Below the pieces are notes generated by a model. The model was given only the letters and a program-made list of their open reading frames with translations. It searched no databases and was not told the origin of the DNA. A DNA stretch of 64,000 nucleotides from Lineus longissimus (taxonomy: Eukaryota > Nemertea > Pilidiophora > Heteronemertea > Lineidae): contig NC_088311.1 in the NCBI RefSeq assembly GCF_910592395.1, positions 15,628,501-15,692,500 on the forward strand, in the 5' to 3' direction. Made by a program: the position numbers and the translations under genes. Of this stretch, positions 10,941 through 22,739 are shown one piece after another. Numbering within the stretch: the stretch's first letter is position 1; each line of letters begins with the position of its first letter.

Positions 10941-11202
10941 TTACGTTTTTTTCAAGTAAAATTCAGCCTTGGCTTCATATGCGGCCTTCTTCGATTTCGC
11001 GGTGACCTGCTGCAATATAGCGGCTTTCTTTTGTTCCACAGCAACTTCCTTCTGTGCCATAGCAGCTTCTCGTTCGTATTGAATAAATTTCAATTTTGCC
11101 GCGTGTTCCTCTTTCAGGTAGCCAAGTGCAGCGTCGGCCTTCGATGGCACCGGGAATGTACGCAGAGAGTCAACAGACGCGACAGATGAAGGTTTCGATT
11201 AC
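10941..11202 (-). pseudogene. Myb-partner last exon, second copy
   Basis: The minus strand encodes an alanine/lysine/glutamate-rich helix (YLKEEHAAKLKFIQYERE, then AAYEAKAEFYLKKT) closed by a stop at 10941. A splice acceptor (TTTTTCAG) precedes it, so the exon would begin at 11202. The frame that gives the helix has a TAA within the first bases of that exon, so either a different acceptor is used or this copy is dead. The match with 905-1063 in both coding and 3' non-coding sequence shows that the two are copies of one family. In Harbinger partners such a helix follows the trihelix domain and probably serves in protein contact. Confidence 0.6.
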
Positions 11203-11226
11203 CTGAAAAATGAATGTGGATTTCAG

Positions 11227-11689
11227 TTACGGGAATCTTATGTATTCGCAACGAAAGAAAATGTAGGTACGCATGAGAACGTACGTCTCAGCTTTGTTGC
11301 TCTTTGTTGTACATTTGCCTTTTCTCATCTTTCTGACAGTACTGGCATGTTCACCTCTAGTTTTCTTCATTTGGGTAGGTAATGACCAGACCAGTGCTTT
11401 CCTGAAAATAAGAGCGGATAAATGGTAAGCAACGGAAAAGATTTTCAATAAATGAAAACTTCTTCATCCTATCTTCCTTTTCATTCTTTAGAGGCCTTTT
11501 TCATGTTCGTTGACTTGTGGCAGTGTTCTAATCATAGTTGTTTTGTTACGTAGAAAAGTTGACTGTAAACGCTGACACAGTCATCATGATGGTTAGAGGT
11601 TCTTCATCTCATATCATATCAGGTGGAAACATGGCTTAGTGGAGGGCCAATGATAATACACGTACATGCATAAAAGAATAATGACTTAC
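11227..11689. other. Unassigned DNA
   Basis: A minus-strand open frame at 11227-11448 (73 codons) has no recognisable domain. Nothing else was seen. Confidence 0.35.
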
Positions 11690-11927
11690 CCGAGTTTGCC
11701 AGCAAATTGCCAGAAAAAATTAGATTGTCCAAAACAATGGCATCTTTTAAAAAATGTTTAAAGACGCACCTCTTTAACCTATATTTCCACTAGATAGTGT
11801 TTTATTCAATGTGTTTTATGGTTAAATTGTTTTATATCTATGTATGTATTGTAAAGCGCCGCTGAAAATTTAATTTAAAGCGGCGCAATATAAATTCTTT
11901 TATTTTTATTATTATTATTATTATTAA
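11690..11927 (+). mobile_element. 5'-truncated CR1/L2-type LINE 3' end
   Basis: The plus strand carries the last residues of a LINE reverse transcriptase tail (LPAN, then in the next frame SFKKCLKTHLFNLYFH and a stop near 11794). A short 3' UTR follows, containing a GCGCCGC/GCGGCGC stem, AATATAAAT and a (TTA)n tail. The SFKK.LKT.LF ending and the small-hairpin, ATATAAAT, microsatellite-type tail are characteristic of CR1/L2-like elements. Only about 240 bases are present, as is usual for 5'-truncated copies. Confidence 0.7.
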
Positions 11928-12159
11928 GTGCAATATTTCCCAGCTCTCGGCTACGCAGTCACCTCCTTTTTTACATAAGTAGTTTCCATCAACAAGTGCA
12001 CAAAAAGGAAAAAAATCACGCTTTTCCGATGTTAACTCTTTTGACTCCGATGTGAACCGAGTTAGCTCTCCAGCCGTCGACCCTTTCCACGTGGATCCGG
12101 AACGATGCACTAGTAAGGCGTTTCCTAGAGCCATAGTCTACCCTGTGACATCTTGGTGC

Positions 12160-12855
12160 TTAGATCGATTTTTCCGACGTCGGGCTGATTGCGCTTGAAA
12201 ATGATTCCATATTTGTTGGCCTCTTCGTAAACTAAATCTTCAGCCATTTCATTCTAATTAATCAATGAACATAGACTTCTCTAGGTAAGTAGCTTTGTAA
12301 CTTTCATGTGACGTGCAAAAGGAATAAGGAACTGATCCCTTCTACCGCAACAGTTTGAAATCTTGAGGATTGGGGAACTGCTGTCTTGTAAATTTTGAAG
12401 TCATCGTCTAGCATCGATTTTGTTTTGTTGTCTAAACTGGACTCAAGGAATATGTACGAGTCTAAAAATCGTAAACACCCGAACTGAAATGAAATGTATT
12501 GTTCTGCGGTTTTAGCACGTGTTTTAAGTTCTTGTGTGACGGTTGAAGAAGTGGGAATCGTAGTTACTAAGTTTGTGAAAGAATACTCTGGTACAAACCT
12601 TTTTTTTTCTCGTTCAGATTGCAAGACGGGTGAGCGCACAGCTCCACTGTATTTTCCATTTAGTTCATGTGATATTTGACTCTGTCATAACCTAGCAGCT
12701 GATTGCAGCTATAGCAGTAACAGTTTGTTTCTTCATCAAATTTCTTCCAATCTTCGTCTGTCATGATGAAAGAAATGTTGCAGTTCGGAACATTCGGATG
12801 AACTTTGAGCCTCATATGTTCACCGGCGTGCATGGATTTGAGGATCCATACCCGC
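12160..12855 (-). pseudogene. Decayed protein-primed type-B DNA polymerase fragment (Polinton/viral type)
   Basis: On the minus strand, 12640-12855 encodes a small Cys/His module (CYCYSCNQLLGYDRV) like the endonuclease-VII-type zinc motif that precedes some DNA_pol_B_2 polymerases. The module ends in a stop. The next frame (12304-12639) has the following polymerase segment, with the marker FGCLRFLDS and a SSLD motif. Beyond a further stop the match fades by about 12160. At least three frame breaks or stops are present, and the exonuclease and catalytic palm motifs are missing. Such polymerases occur in Polinton/Maverick elements and related integrated DNA viruses of invertebrates. This short piece cannot tell which. 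The flanks carry no capsid, ATPase or integrase gene. Confidence 0.55.
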
Positions 12856-14048
12856 TGAGCCGTGAAACGTGGTGGACGCTTGAAATTAAGACAAAAACGA
12901 CCCCAAACACTTCAGACCCCCAAACCCTGAAATTATCATGGTCATGACCTGTCAAAATTTCTATGGATTTATGCCCTGGGTGAGGTCTTTCTGCCCTGCA
13001 AATATTAGGTTCGAGTGAGATATTGGGAAAAAGTTATGGTAGTTGATGTCTAAAGGAAAATGGCTTTAAATTCATAAGTGGTGTATAGCCATATGCCCTT
13101 AGAATCAAAAGCATAAAATCAAGTTTTAGAAGTTTGAAAAGATAACGTTACGTCCATAATGAAATTGTATGACAATAGTGCCGTCTGTAACAAACCGGAC
13201 CAGACCAGAATTTCATCTGGGGAGGTCCCTCTTTTCAAGATCGCATATTGGCAACGTTGTTTAAGTTTGGTCCTCCCTTACAGAGTTCTCGATCCGCCAG
13301 TTAATGTCAAAATGATACCACAAAATTTTGATTCTGATCTCTAACAATAATTCGGAAGTTGACCCCTCAATGAAATTAACCATCTTCTTTTGACAAGCAG
13401 TCTTGAAGTTCGCTATCGTTATTCAATGCGATGAAATGTTCTCACAGTTTACTTTGGAGATAACCCATAGCTATATAATGTTGTATAACCAATTATGGTA
13501 TTAACAGCTCAGCCATAATTGGAACTCCCTGATTTCAAATTAGGCCGCATTGAAAAAAGATTTGTTTATTATCAGGTCTTTATTTAGGCCTCGCCAAAGT
13601 CACTAACTAGTTTTTAAAATGCGCACATATCTGCATTTCTAAACCGTTCCGTGTACTTATTGAGATCACTCTTTCATATACCTTATGAATGGGGTTCATG
13701 TAGTTGAAGAAAGAAAAACAGGAACAAAGGAATGAAACACCAGAAACGAACTTTTTTTGAGTTTGCCCTAAAAGTATCAGTACCATGCACGGGTTCACAA
13801 GCTTATGATAGGTTAGAAGGCATCACTACATAATCACAATTGGTGATTGCCGGGATAAATCGAACTGAATGGTTGCAACCTAAACAGGAAACGTATTGTA
13901 TATCAAATTACATGTATCAACACAACAAGACACCTCAGGTTGATTGAAGACACAGCCTTTATTCATTCCCTTTTATGACTCACTGGACATGTGCTTGCAA
14001 TGTGCAAGTACACTCTGGACACAGTGAACCGGTGTAAATGACCAGGAT
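12856..14048. other. Unassigned DNA
   Basis: Short open frames only (13159-13344 plus, 13607-13798 minus), none with a known domain. No repeats stood out. Confidence 0.4.
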
Positions 14049-14590
14049 TTCCAATTGGTAACCGGAAAAACGCTGACCGACCGACCTTCCGACCTACCAA
14101 CCCAAGGAGTTTCGTAGTTGAGTCACAGGTCTCATAAGTCAATGTGATATATATCCAATCCACGATAGCAGGTCATGTGAAATGAAATTGTAAACAAGCG
14201 CACGTGCGCTGGTCAAATGACAACAAATGCATGTTGCGCGTTGCAGTTCATGCATTGCATCGGTCGAGACACTCGAGTAGAAAAACCACAGTGCATAGAT
14301 TAGGCCCAAATCATGTTTTTATATCCACCGACCATGCAGACAAAGCATATCTTTAGAGTATCGTTATCAGTTCCTTACCGCGTGGGCTCGTTTTCCCGGT
14401 ATAATTGACTGGAGATGCTGCTGTCAGACACGTCGGACTCCATCACGTCCATTGCGCTGGGCACTACACAGATACATGTGCTATAGAGAAGCGAAAGGGA
14501 TACTGCATATGACGGTAGGTTGGCAGGTCAGTCGGTCGGTCGGTCGGTCGGTCGGTCGGCGTTTTTCCGGTTACCTTTCCAATTGGCCAA
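14049..14590. repeat. Inverted repeat with GTCG microsatellite
   Basis: TTCCAATTGGTAACCGGAAAAACGC at about 14049-14073 is mirrored at 14560-14590. The arm continues into (CCGA)n on the left and a longer (GTCG)n array on the right (14529-14560). The 400 bases inside are non-coding. It is likely a MITE whose tetranucleotide tract has expanded in one arm. Confidence 0.6.
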
Positions 14591-15279
14591 AACCTAAGGA
14601 TGTTTTGGCAAAAATAGTTTTTTGTGTTACCACCTCCATTTATTAAAGCATCTGAAAAATGCATCAACGTAATTAATATATGGCATATGTTATGTTGTCA
14701 CGTCATTTTCATTTTGTGATGTCACCATAGAATTCAACCACCAAATGAGTCAGTCACACTATCGAGTAAGCCCTCAAACACCGGCTTCCTGAATCAATAC
14801 TGTAGTGACGCATTTGAGGTCACACTCACGGAGTTTTATCAATTATGGACATCATTTACCGTGAGCCATTGCTCAGTGACTGTTTCGGATGATCAATCAT
14901 GTGGTTTCGTACATATATCTACGCTAGTGCGGTAGCTTCAGTTTTACAGACATTTCACCAAAACAAACCTCTACTGAGAGGAAAACCATCATCTTTAGAA
15001 TAAAGACTTGTTTTATGTATCACGTGGCATGGTGGCCTTTATCATGGACCTAGCAACCTAAATCAGAATGAGTGCAAATTTAGGACATTTTAAAGCTGCC
15101 CTTATTTCAAAACAAATATAGCAAAATCAATGGGACGAGTGTATTTTACAAAGGCTGGCACGAAAGTGGTGTACGGTTCATTAATGAAATTTTAAATAAC
15201 GAGGGTAGCTTTCTGACGTGAGAAAGGCTGTCACCTGAACTTATGTCAAGGAATGGACACGTTCTTCAGCACAAGGCGC
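14591..15279. other. Unassigned DNA
   Basis: Nothing recognisable was seen. Confidence 0.4.
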
Positions 15280-15620
15280 TGGTTCAATTGATGCCATACC
15301 GAAGAATTGGAAAAAGCGTATAAAGGAAGGCGGATTGAATTTATGCCGGAAATCATTGCGGCTATCAAAATCTGTGCAAAACCAACTAAAATATTTCATA
15401 AAAAGGTTATCAAAATGCATGCAACAGGTCCGGATAAATCTCAACGTAAATGGGAAAACGTATTTCAAGAGGGCATTGATTGGCCATTAATCTGTTCCAT
15501 TCCATTGTACAATGGAGACCAAATTGCGTTTTTTCCTGTTAAAAATATTGCATCGTATTTTGCCGACCAATGTCCTTTTGCATAAATTTGGTATTGTATC
15601 ACTGTAAACTCAAACAATCG
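15280..15620 (+). pseudogene. L1/Tx1-like LINE ORF2 C-terminal fragment
   Basis: The plus frame gives DKSQRKWENVFQEGIDWPLI. A second frame over the same interval gives KLRFFLLKILHRILPTN and LLHKFGI. Together they match the region after the reverse transcriptase of L1/Tx1-type LINEs, where KWE, a W-plus-IP motif and a K.LHRILPTN..L..GI motif follow each other. The frame changes by one base around 15505, so the fragment is not functional. Neither the polymerase palm nor the endonuclease domain is present. Confidence 0.55.
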
Positions 15621-18600
15621 CAACCATTTTTCAGAAAATTATTAATAATTATACGGTTCACATTAAGAGTAGAGAAGATCTACCTCAGACCCGATACGTT
15701 TATGACCAAATGATATTGTCTAATAGATGCACTGGAGAGTATATCATGAACATACTGTACATGTAATTGCAGCCTACCACACTTTTGCCTGGTCTTTCAG
15801 CTGCTACAAGACATCAACCAGTCCCCGAACCGTTTTAACAATATTATGCCCTCTCACTCTGTATTGTATCATGCAACCTCTGTGTTTTAGTGAATAGAAT
15901 TATTAATTACAAAAAATATATATAACGGCAACTACATAGTCCCACCATGTTCACAGATTCTATTCAAATCCTATCGGAATGTCACATCATACTAGAAAAT
16001 GTAGTCATTACAGATTCGTCACGGGGATATAATCGGACATAGGCATTATGGCATATCCCAAAACACACGACTTGATCCTCAAAACCAACGACATGCTCAT
16101 AAGCAAGTTGCAGGGCTCCACCAAACGTGCTCGAGTGTAAACAGGCCAGTTTATGATGATGAAACGTAACAGGACATCTATCCCATTGGATTTCTTACAT
16201 GTAAATTAATGACTCGGACGGCAACCGTTCGTCTCATCTTGAAATTGGGTGACATTGTTATGCTCCTCCGAACCTTGATATCCCAAAAGGACTCTATATG
16301 GAACACGCTGTTAAAACATTTGGTTAAATTTTCAGCGAGAAGTTGTTTCAGATAAAAGGACCTAATCAGCATATTTGTAAAGAGCCAATATACATTGTTC
16401 TTTTGAAGGGGGAAATAAAGGTTAAATTATAATCAATATGAAATACAAATGTTTCTCTCTGTTGGTCCGATCCATCCATCAAATCCAGTATGGCCCACTC
16501 AAATATTAAGCTGCTTTATTGAACACTCCATACCCCAAACTGCGTGCGGAGCACGGGTAATTGCTAGTACATGTACATTAATCTTGAGATTATTGTCTTT
16601 TTTCGATCTTGGGAATATCTTTTTTAATTTAGACAGGAAAGAAGTTATATTAATCTCATTTTCATACATCCTGAAGGGATTGAGTTCAGACAGAGTCTCG
16701 TGAGCAAAGCTCAGTTCAGACGGAGTCTGGTGAGCAGAGCTAATTTCGGAGGAAGTCTGGTGATCAGTGTCATTCATACTTGTATGCCTTTCACATGAAG
16801 TACTTCGATGGTACTTGACCGCCAAGAGACTCCATAGAAAACATTTCTGATCATTCGATGGTATTTTGATGACAGCTTTTGTTTTGAATGGTAGTTTAAT
16901 GTAATGTCCTCTTTAGACCTATTGTGGGAACAGATTGACATGTCGCAAGACTCTATGACGTTAAGAGTCAGGTCGCTACCTTCAAAGTACCTCTCTTCAA
17001 TCTGTGACTTTATGAAATTCAACTGATAAATTAGTGCCTATATTGCTACCAAATTCGGCCCCAACTGATATCCTGTTTTTGTGTTGGTAACCCGTCACAT
17101 TTTTAATAGTACCTTTTCCAACTTGCCTCTGTACTCATTAACCTGTTTTGCTTGCTAGTCATTTTTCAGGCGAATAATGACAAGCAGCTAACCGAATTCT
17201 CTTACAACTTCAATTCCCTCCACAGTTTTTATGATCTCGAATTCCACAGTCTCATGGAGTATGAAATGAACTTGTCACATGTCGGGTAGTGCACTTTCTG
17301 ATTTATTTAGTCATTCTGTTAAAAGTAAAAGGATTTATCAAATTTAATCGATATGACTGTTTAACCCATTGTAACCCTCTGCAACCGATGCAATCCAGTC
17401 TATGGTTCGAAGTCGATGCATTGTGAGGGCTGTGATTTTGGGATTTAATAAGCTAGGTCATTATTGGGAGTAAACGGCAGTTTTTTGAGTTTTCGAGCCG
17501 AACTGACCTTAGGTTAATCGTAGAAAGTCATTGATCGCATAATACATCTACTCACACGCGTAATGTGAAGTGATAAAAGACAAATGGGTTGAATATTGGC
17601 ATGCCGACTGCCATACCCATGCTGTGGTAGCTCTTATCTCCTGCAGCCTTCTCTCAATCAATGTTATTGGTATGAATTTACTCAAAACTTTCACTTTCAA
17701 GTTATAGTTCCGTATTCCTAGTACAGTATTCCTGTATTTAAATGTACACATAGATAATAGCGCGCTTCGTATAATAATCCCAGACTATAATGTACACCAC
17801 ATATTCAATATTTATCTTACCAAGTTATTACCAAGATTATTCTTATTGAAAAACAACAGTAAGATATAAATTACCAATTTCTTGTAAGAAAATTATTGTC
17901 AATTATGATATTGCTCAGCTATTACCAATTAATGTTTACCAGTGATAATCTTTGTAAGATCTTGTAAGGAAGAAATTAAATTCTTGTAAGATTCATCCAA
18001 TTTAAATATTTATTTTAGTAATTATGACTTATTTAATTAATGATTCAGTTAAAATTTAATTAGTGGGATTCTGGTCCTGGGTGTACTCTATTGAAGGTAT
18101 ATAATTAAAGGGGTATATATTCTTCAAATGTATGAATAAATCTGGTTATCTTTGAATCCACATCAAACACATGAAAAAGACTCGACCACTGTTATGGAGC
18201 AATTTGATTTCTGTTCTGCAAATGGCACAGTCAACGATTTCAGCTGTTAACACTTGAGACTGGAGGGAATGCGTGCCTAGCCTATTTCGTCATATGGTTG
18301 ATTCATGGTGGGTTGACGATTTCCCTTTTCCAGATGGTTGTGTGTTCTTCCGAGACGAATTTAGGCTTTTATTTCTCACTGTGCTGCAGTGACTGTGAAA
18401 AATTGTACCAAAACTTTACAAGTTGTATGCCAATTCCCGTAATTATGTCTTGGATGTGGAGAAATAACCTGATGCATCTCACTGAAAGATATATCTGAAT
18501 TCGCCCACATTGGTGTGAGCATTGCGGACGTCATAGGCATTCAACCATCCTTAAGTCACGACTTTATTCCGCAAATTTCAATAGTTAGTCCAGTTTTGAT

Positions 18601-18937
18601 GTGAATTAACGAAGGCGTACATAACCAACATACTATATTTCTTAGCATACATGCAACCAATGGAATTGCATCACTCAATTTGTGCTAGAACAATTACGTT
18701 TTAGATTTAGTCATCCCCTCAGATCTAACAAATGTGACTGGGCAGTTTTCTTGTGAACCAATGTAAATATCACATACAATTAATACGCCTAATGGACGGT
18801 TAACATGGGATACTAAAAAACAATAGATCTACAAATATTCAACGGAGTAACAAGTATCAAACAAACTGCACATAACAAATCTCATTATCAACTAATTAAA
18901 CTACATAATGATATTCCCGGTAGCCGTGTTGATTGTT
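15621..18937. other. Long unassigned AT-rich region
   Basis: No gene can be supported. Two overlapping minus-strand frames at 16499-16825 and 16774-17022 contain a short repeat (SSEISSAHQTPSELSFAHETLSEL) but no domain that I know. From 17800 to 18060 the sequence is very AT-rich with repeated CTTGTAAGA and TTACCAA words. Confidence 0.4.
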
Positions 18938-18994
18938 GCGAAGATAATAAAAAACTTTAGGGGTAACACCATCTTTTTGATCAACTTATTTGTA

Positions 18995-19036
18995 TTTTCG
19001 AGACAAGCTTTCAACCATACCGGGTCTTCATCAGAT
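18995..19036 (-). ncRNA. Hammerhead-ribozyme-like motif of Penelope end
   Basis: The minus strand shows CTGATGA (19034-19028), a short imperfect stem and then GAAA (19013-19010) before GCTTGTCTCG. Penelope-like elements are known to carry degenerate hammerhead motifs in their terminal repeats. The CUGAUGA and GAAA cores are intact, but stem II is weak (ACC/GGT), so activity is uncertain. Confidence 0.45.
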
Positions 19037-19052
19037 CAGAGGCAATAACATT

Positions 19053-20173
19053 AAAATGAAATGGCCAGGGCCATTGTGCTCACCTCATGTGGAGGAAAGA
19101 TGGATAAAGAGCATGGTATTGTGTCATGTAGTGTTAGGTTTGATGTAGGTCCAAGCAATTACAATTTCCCCAAAATGGCCAATTTACAGTACATTCGACC
19201 TATGTGACCTTGAAAAGTAGGTCAAATCAAAGAAGACCCGGGTGACACATCGAATGGTTGTTAGAATTAGATGTACCTATGATATAAAATTGGTGCCAAT
19301 CGGGCAAGTCATTACTAGAAATAATGGCATTTTGAAGAATTTAGGATTTGGCCCCCTCCCTTGAGGCCAAACGGCAAATCAGATCGCACCAAACTTCGGT
19401 ACCTGAGATCACCTGACCAAGGGGTACATGTGTACTTAATTTGTGATCAATAGTCATTGCAGTTAAGAAACGTGCCATAGTTACGGCCTGACGGCGAATT
19501 TACGCCATTTGACCTCTGTGACCTTGACAAGAAGGTCAAATTAAAAACCTGTGTGACATATACTGTATGGTGGTTAGATGTACCCATGATATCAAATTGG
19601 TGGCAATCGGGCAAGAAGTTAAGGAATAATCACATTTTTAAGGTTTTGGGATTTTGCCACCTGGTGGTCAAGTGGTGAATCATTTTGGACCAAACTTCGG
19701 TCCCTGAGATCACCTGACTAAGGGGTAAATGTGTACCAAATTTGGTATCAATAGTCATTGCAGTTTAGAAACGTGCCATCGTTACATCCTAATGGCCAAT
19801 TTACACCATTTGACCTCTGTGACCTTGAAAAGGAGGTCAAATCAAAAACTCGGAGGATATATGATGCACCTTTGCTAGAAGTACCTACCATATTTTTTTC
19901 AAAATTTCCCGACTACTATTAAGGGAGATATTGCATATTTTCACTTTTAACGTTTGGCCCCCTGGTGGCCAAACCATGAAACGAATCGGACCGAAACTTG
20001 GTCTCCAAGGTGTCATTACATAAGGGTACATGTGTACCAAGCTTCAACTCAATAGCTCTAACAGTTACGAAACGTGCCCTGCTAACGGACGACGGACGAC
20101 GACGGACGACGACGACGACGACGACGGACGACGGACGCCACGGTATGGGATACTCTTAGCAGAGGTGAGCTAA
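19053..20173 (+). mobile_element. Pearl/Helentron-like non-autonomous element, copy A
   Basis: The element starts near AAAATGAAATGGCCAGGG and ends GGTGAGCTAA. The inside holds about three diverged tandem monomers of roughly 300 bases. Each contains GAAACGTGCC, TTTGACCTCTGTGACCTTGA and GGCCCCCTGGTGG in order. An ACG/GACGG-type microsatellite follows (20085-20135), then the terminal hairpin. Core tandem repeats, a microsatellite and a hairpin ending CTAA match the plan of pearl elements of molluscs and HINE/DINE-1 elements, which are thought to be mobilised by Helentron/Helitron proteins. No protein is encoded. It lies inside a Penelope terminus without a visible target duplication. Confidence 0.75.
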
Positions 20174-20285
20174 AAAGTACAGGCTTACAGCATAGGTTTA
20201 AAACAAATATGACCGATGGTAAAAGTACAATGAAGCAATTAAGTGATTGGTACAGACTAGGAAAACACCAATCCAGTTAAGGCAA

Positions 20286-21330
20286 CAGAGCAGGAGGCAG
20301 TTAAACGGAGTACATCTTGGGTGAAGTATTCCAAACAAAGTATTAATGGCTCCGTATTTACATTAACGGTAAGGCTATTAAAACAGATTAAATATCACAG
20401 AGAAGACAAGTATCGTGGAAATTACTGTGCTTGGTATAGACAGAGTCTTTCAAAACAAGAGTCAGGTAACTAGGGAACATTTGGTGTCAACATCAAAGCC
20501 ACCGCCCATTCCGAAAGACGCAGGTTGGGACAGGAGCTCTCTCGGGTCACACGTTGACCCAAGTCAATTCCGCACAACTGGAACTTGAACAATTCTTCAA
20601 TCAGCTGAACAAAGCCATTACAAATGCTCCGTGTTAAAGCAAACGCCAGTTTCAAATTCACTGATTTCTATCAAACGATTTAAATATAGTGTCAAAGACA
20701 ACATTGTGTGAAAAGTGATGTTTCGTCTTTTACTTTTCGCCAGTTTTGAGAAGTAGTGATCACACCGATTTGAGAATAATTTTCGAAATGCCTTTTTTTA
20801 CTCTATATCATCACATATCTTTTTGGTTGGCAGGCTAGTATGTTGTCGGTGCTAAAGGGACCATCTAAGGGTATCATATGGTTCCATTTGTTGTCGTCTA
20901 ATGGCATATACATATCTTATCAATTTTGACCGACGACAACGAGTTTTAAAGCAGACTTAATTTCGGGTTCGCGGTAAAAAACGAAAAACCTTGAAAAAAT
21001 GCAAAATGTCTCGACTTTTGTGGTCAAACGTTAACATGTTTGGAATCACATTTTTGTTTTATTGAAATTTGTCTAATCTAATGTCACTGCTAATGGAATA
21101 TGTGATAGTTTTGTAATTTTTAAGCCCAGTTTCTTGGTTTTTAAGATTAGAAAACGGTTCATTTTCCCATCGCTGAGCTTGTTTTGAATATAGTTGAACA
21201 GGCCATTTGGCATAAACCTTACATACATTTATGATGTGTATATATTGAGTCATCATATAAGATAAAACAGTATATGTGCCTGTCACAAGTTTGCCCTCGA
21301 TTACAACCTAATTATGGATTTTTTTATAAC
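20286..21330. other. Unassigned DNA between Penelope end and LINE
   Basis: A minus-strand open frame at 20470-20661 (63 codons) has no known domain. The rest is AT-rich with no recognised feature. Confidence 0.4.
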
Positions 21331-22190
21331 AAAGTAAGTAAGTAAGTAAAATGTTATTGCTCGATCTTACAATAAGACAATGCATGATAAAAATACACAT
21401 ACACAGCACAGGACAATACATATAAAAAACTGGTGAAATTCGAAATTGGTGTTAGGACGACACTAGTATTATAATAATACAGATTGTAGGCTAATGATAT
21501 GCAGATATTATTTTATGACAATGATAATCAGGTGAGAATCGATTCGTCCCAGTATTGGTATTAGAGTTTTCTTTTTTTGAGACATGCAGTAATAAAGTTG
21601 ATAACATATGTACAGATTTAAGTATCACCGTGGTTGTATGACATAAGGAAAGATATATTTTGTTCATTATCAAGAGCCTGGAAAGATGTGAAGGAATCTA
21701 GGGTCGAAAACAAATCAATTCTCTCCATACAAAGAACATTCAAGCAGCAGATGCCTTTCATCTTCTACTTTCAGAAAATAAGGACAAGATATTTCAGAAC
21801 AGTTCAATAGTATGAGCACAATCAGGCTGTTGAATAATTTGAGTGCAGTAGGAAAAGTGTTCCTAAGATCGAGCTGTCTTAGTTTAAATATGGCCTTGAG
21901 AGCCTGGTCACACAGTCTTTTACAAGCCGGTTTAAACGAACCAGACGCAGTCAAGACAATACCAATGTAGCAAAAGGATTGGAGAACGTCCAGGAAGCTA
22001 CCCTTATAGAAAAAGCAAATTTCTTGACAGGGTATCCAATCTTTAAAAATAAAGGATGTTAAAAATAAGGATGTTGGTCTTTGTGAGGTTGACAGAAATG
22101 CCCCACTTATTGAAATATGTTTTTAGTTTATTGAGTGATTTCTGAAGTCCAACGGAAGACACAGAGAAGATTACAAGGCGTGAACCGTAT
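21331..22190 (-). pseudogene. Non-LTR retrotransposon (LINE) reverse-transcriptase tail
   Basis: On the minus strand from 22190 the translation gives LQKSLNKLKTYFNKWGISVN with a following K, and then, after a frame break, YIG.VLTASGSFKPACKRL, LKAIFKL and KLFNSLIVLILLNCSEI. These are the thumb and post-thumb motifs of LINE reverse transcriptases (the L..KT, YLG, SGSF and KLFD.LI.PILLY.SE series). An ECSLYGEN C-terminal motif comes directly after, so part of the tail is deleted. The element ends at a (CTTA)n tract (21330-21350), a plausible LINE 3' tail. The catalytic palm motif lies upstream and is absent. It is dead. Confidence 0.65.
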
Positions 22191-22337
22191 TAAAAGACAG
22201 CTCAAGTCCGAGTTCAAAATGCTAACCGATATGTGAGTGCATGCAGCTTAATTGCGGTTTGATTATTGTTTTGTTTAGCAATTAGCAGCTAATCAAAATT
22301 TACTAACACATCCGCCGAAATTGTTAGATCGATCAAC

Positions 22338-22601
22338 TCAATAGAAAGTCAACAATTCATTGTTGTATGCATTTGTTATCCAATAAATCATACCGCAAGT
22401 GCAGAGTATATTTTTTCGTTGACATTTTGGTCCTTCTATTATTGTTTTGCACCTCAGGTCAGTTTGTAGATGAAATAAAATGGGTTTCATTATGGCTTCC
22501 AGTAAATTGGCCGAGAGAGCTGTGGGAACAAAGGAAACTTGCCGTGACCTGACTCGTTTTTTGAAAGACTCTGGTATAGGGAGGCTTACTGCGCTGATCA
22601 A
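22338..22601 (-). other. Unrecognised open frame
   Basis: An 87-codon minus-strand frame (starting SLPIPESFKKRVRSRQ further in) lies just downstream of the Penelope fragment on the same strand. I recognise no domain. It may be non-coding. Confidence 0.2.
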
Positions 22602-22739
22602 GACAAATATTAAGTCCAGAGAAAACTACAACAATAAATACTTATAGCATGCATGTAGGAATAGGAATACGGTTCGCGCCTGGTATTGACGGCGCCACTG
22701 AATAAAGTCCCAGTGCATTTTATGCAAAAAGATTTCAGA

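Larger units (their letters stand above)
18938..20285 (-). mobile_element. Penelope-like terminal region, left copy (split by pearl A)
   Basis: Read on the minus strand, 20285-20174 and then 19052-18938 form one continuous sequence homologous to 23335-23570 on the plus strand. It includes TTAACTGGATTGGTGTTTT, TATGCTGTAAGC and, after the split, a CTGATGA..GAAA motif and AAATACAAATAAGTTGATC. The two copies point outward, as Penelope-like element ends can. The 1.1-kb pearl-like element sits exactly in the gap. Confidence 0.6.

Noticed and set aside
11905-11927. TTATTATTA tract as an independent microsatellite of interest
   Set aside because: It is the 3' tail of the LINE fragment ending there.
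20085-20135. CRISPR-like array from GACGGACGACG repeats
   Set aside because: The units are 3-4 bases with no spacers. This is the microsatellite of a pearl-like element in a eukaryotic genome.
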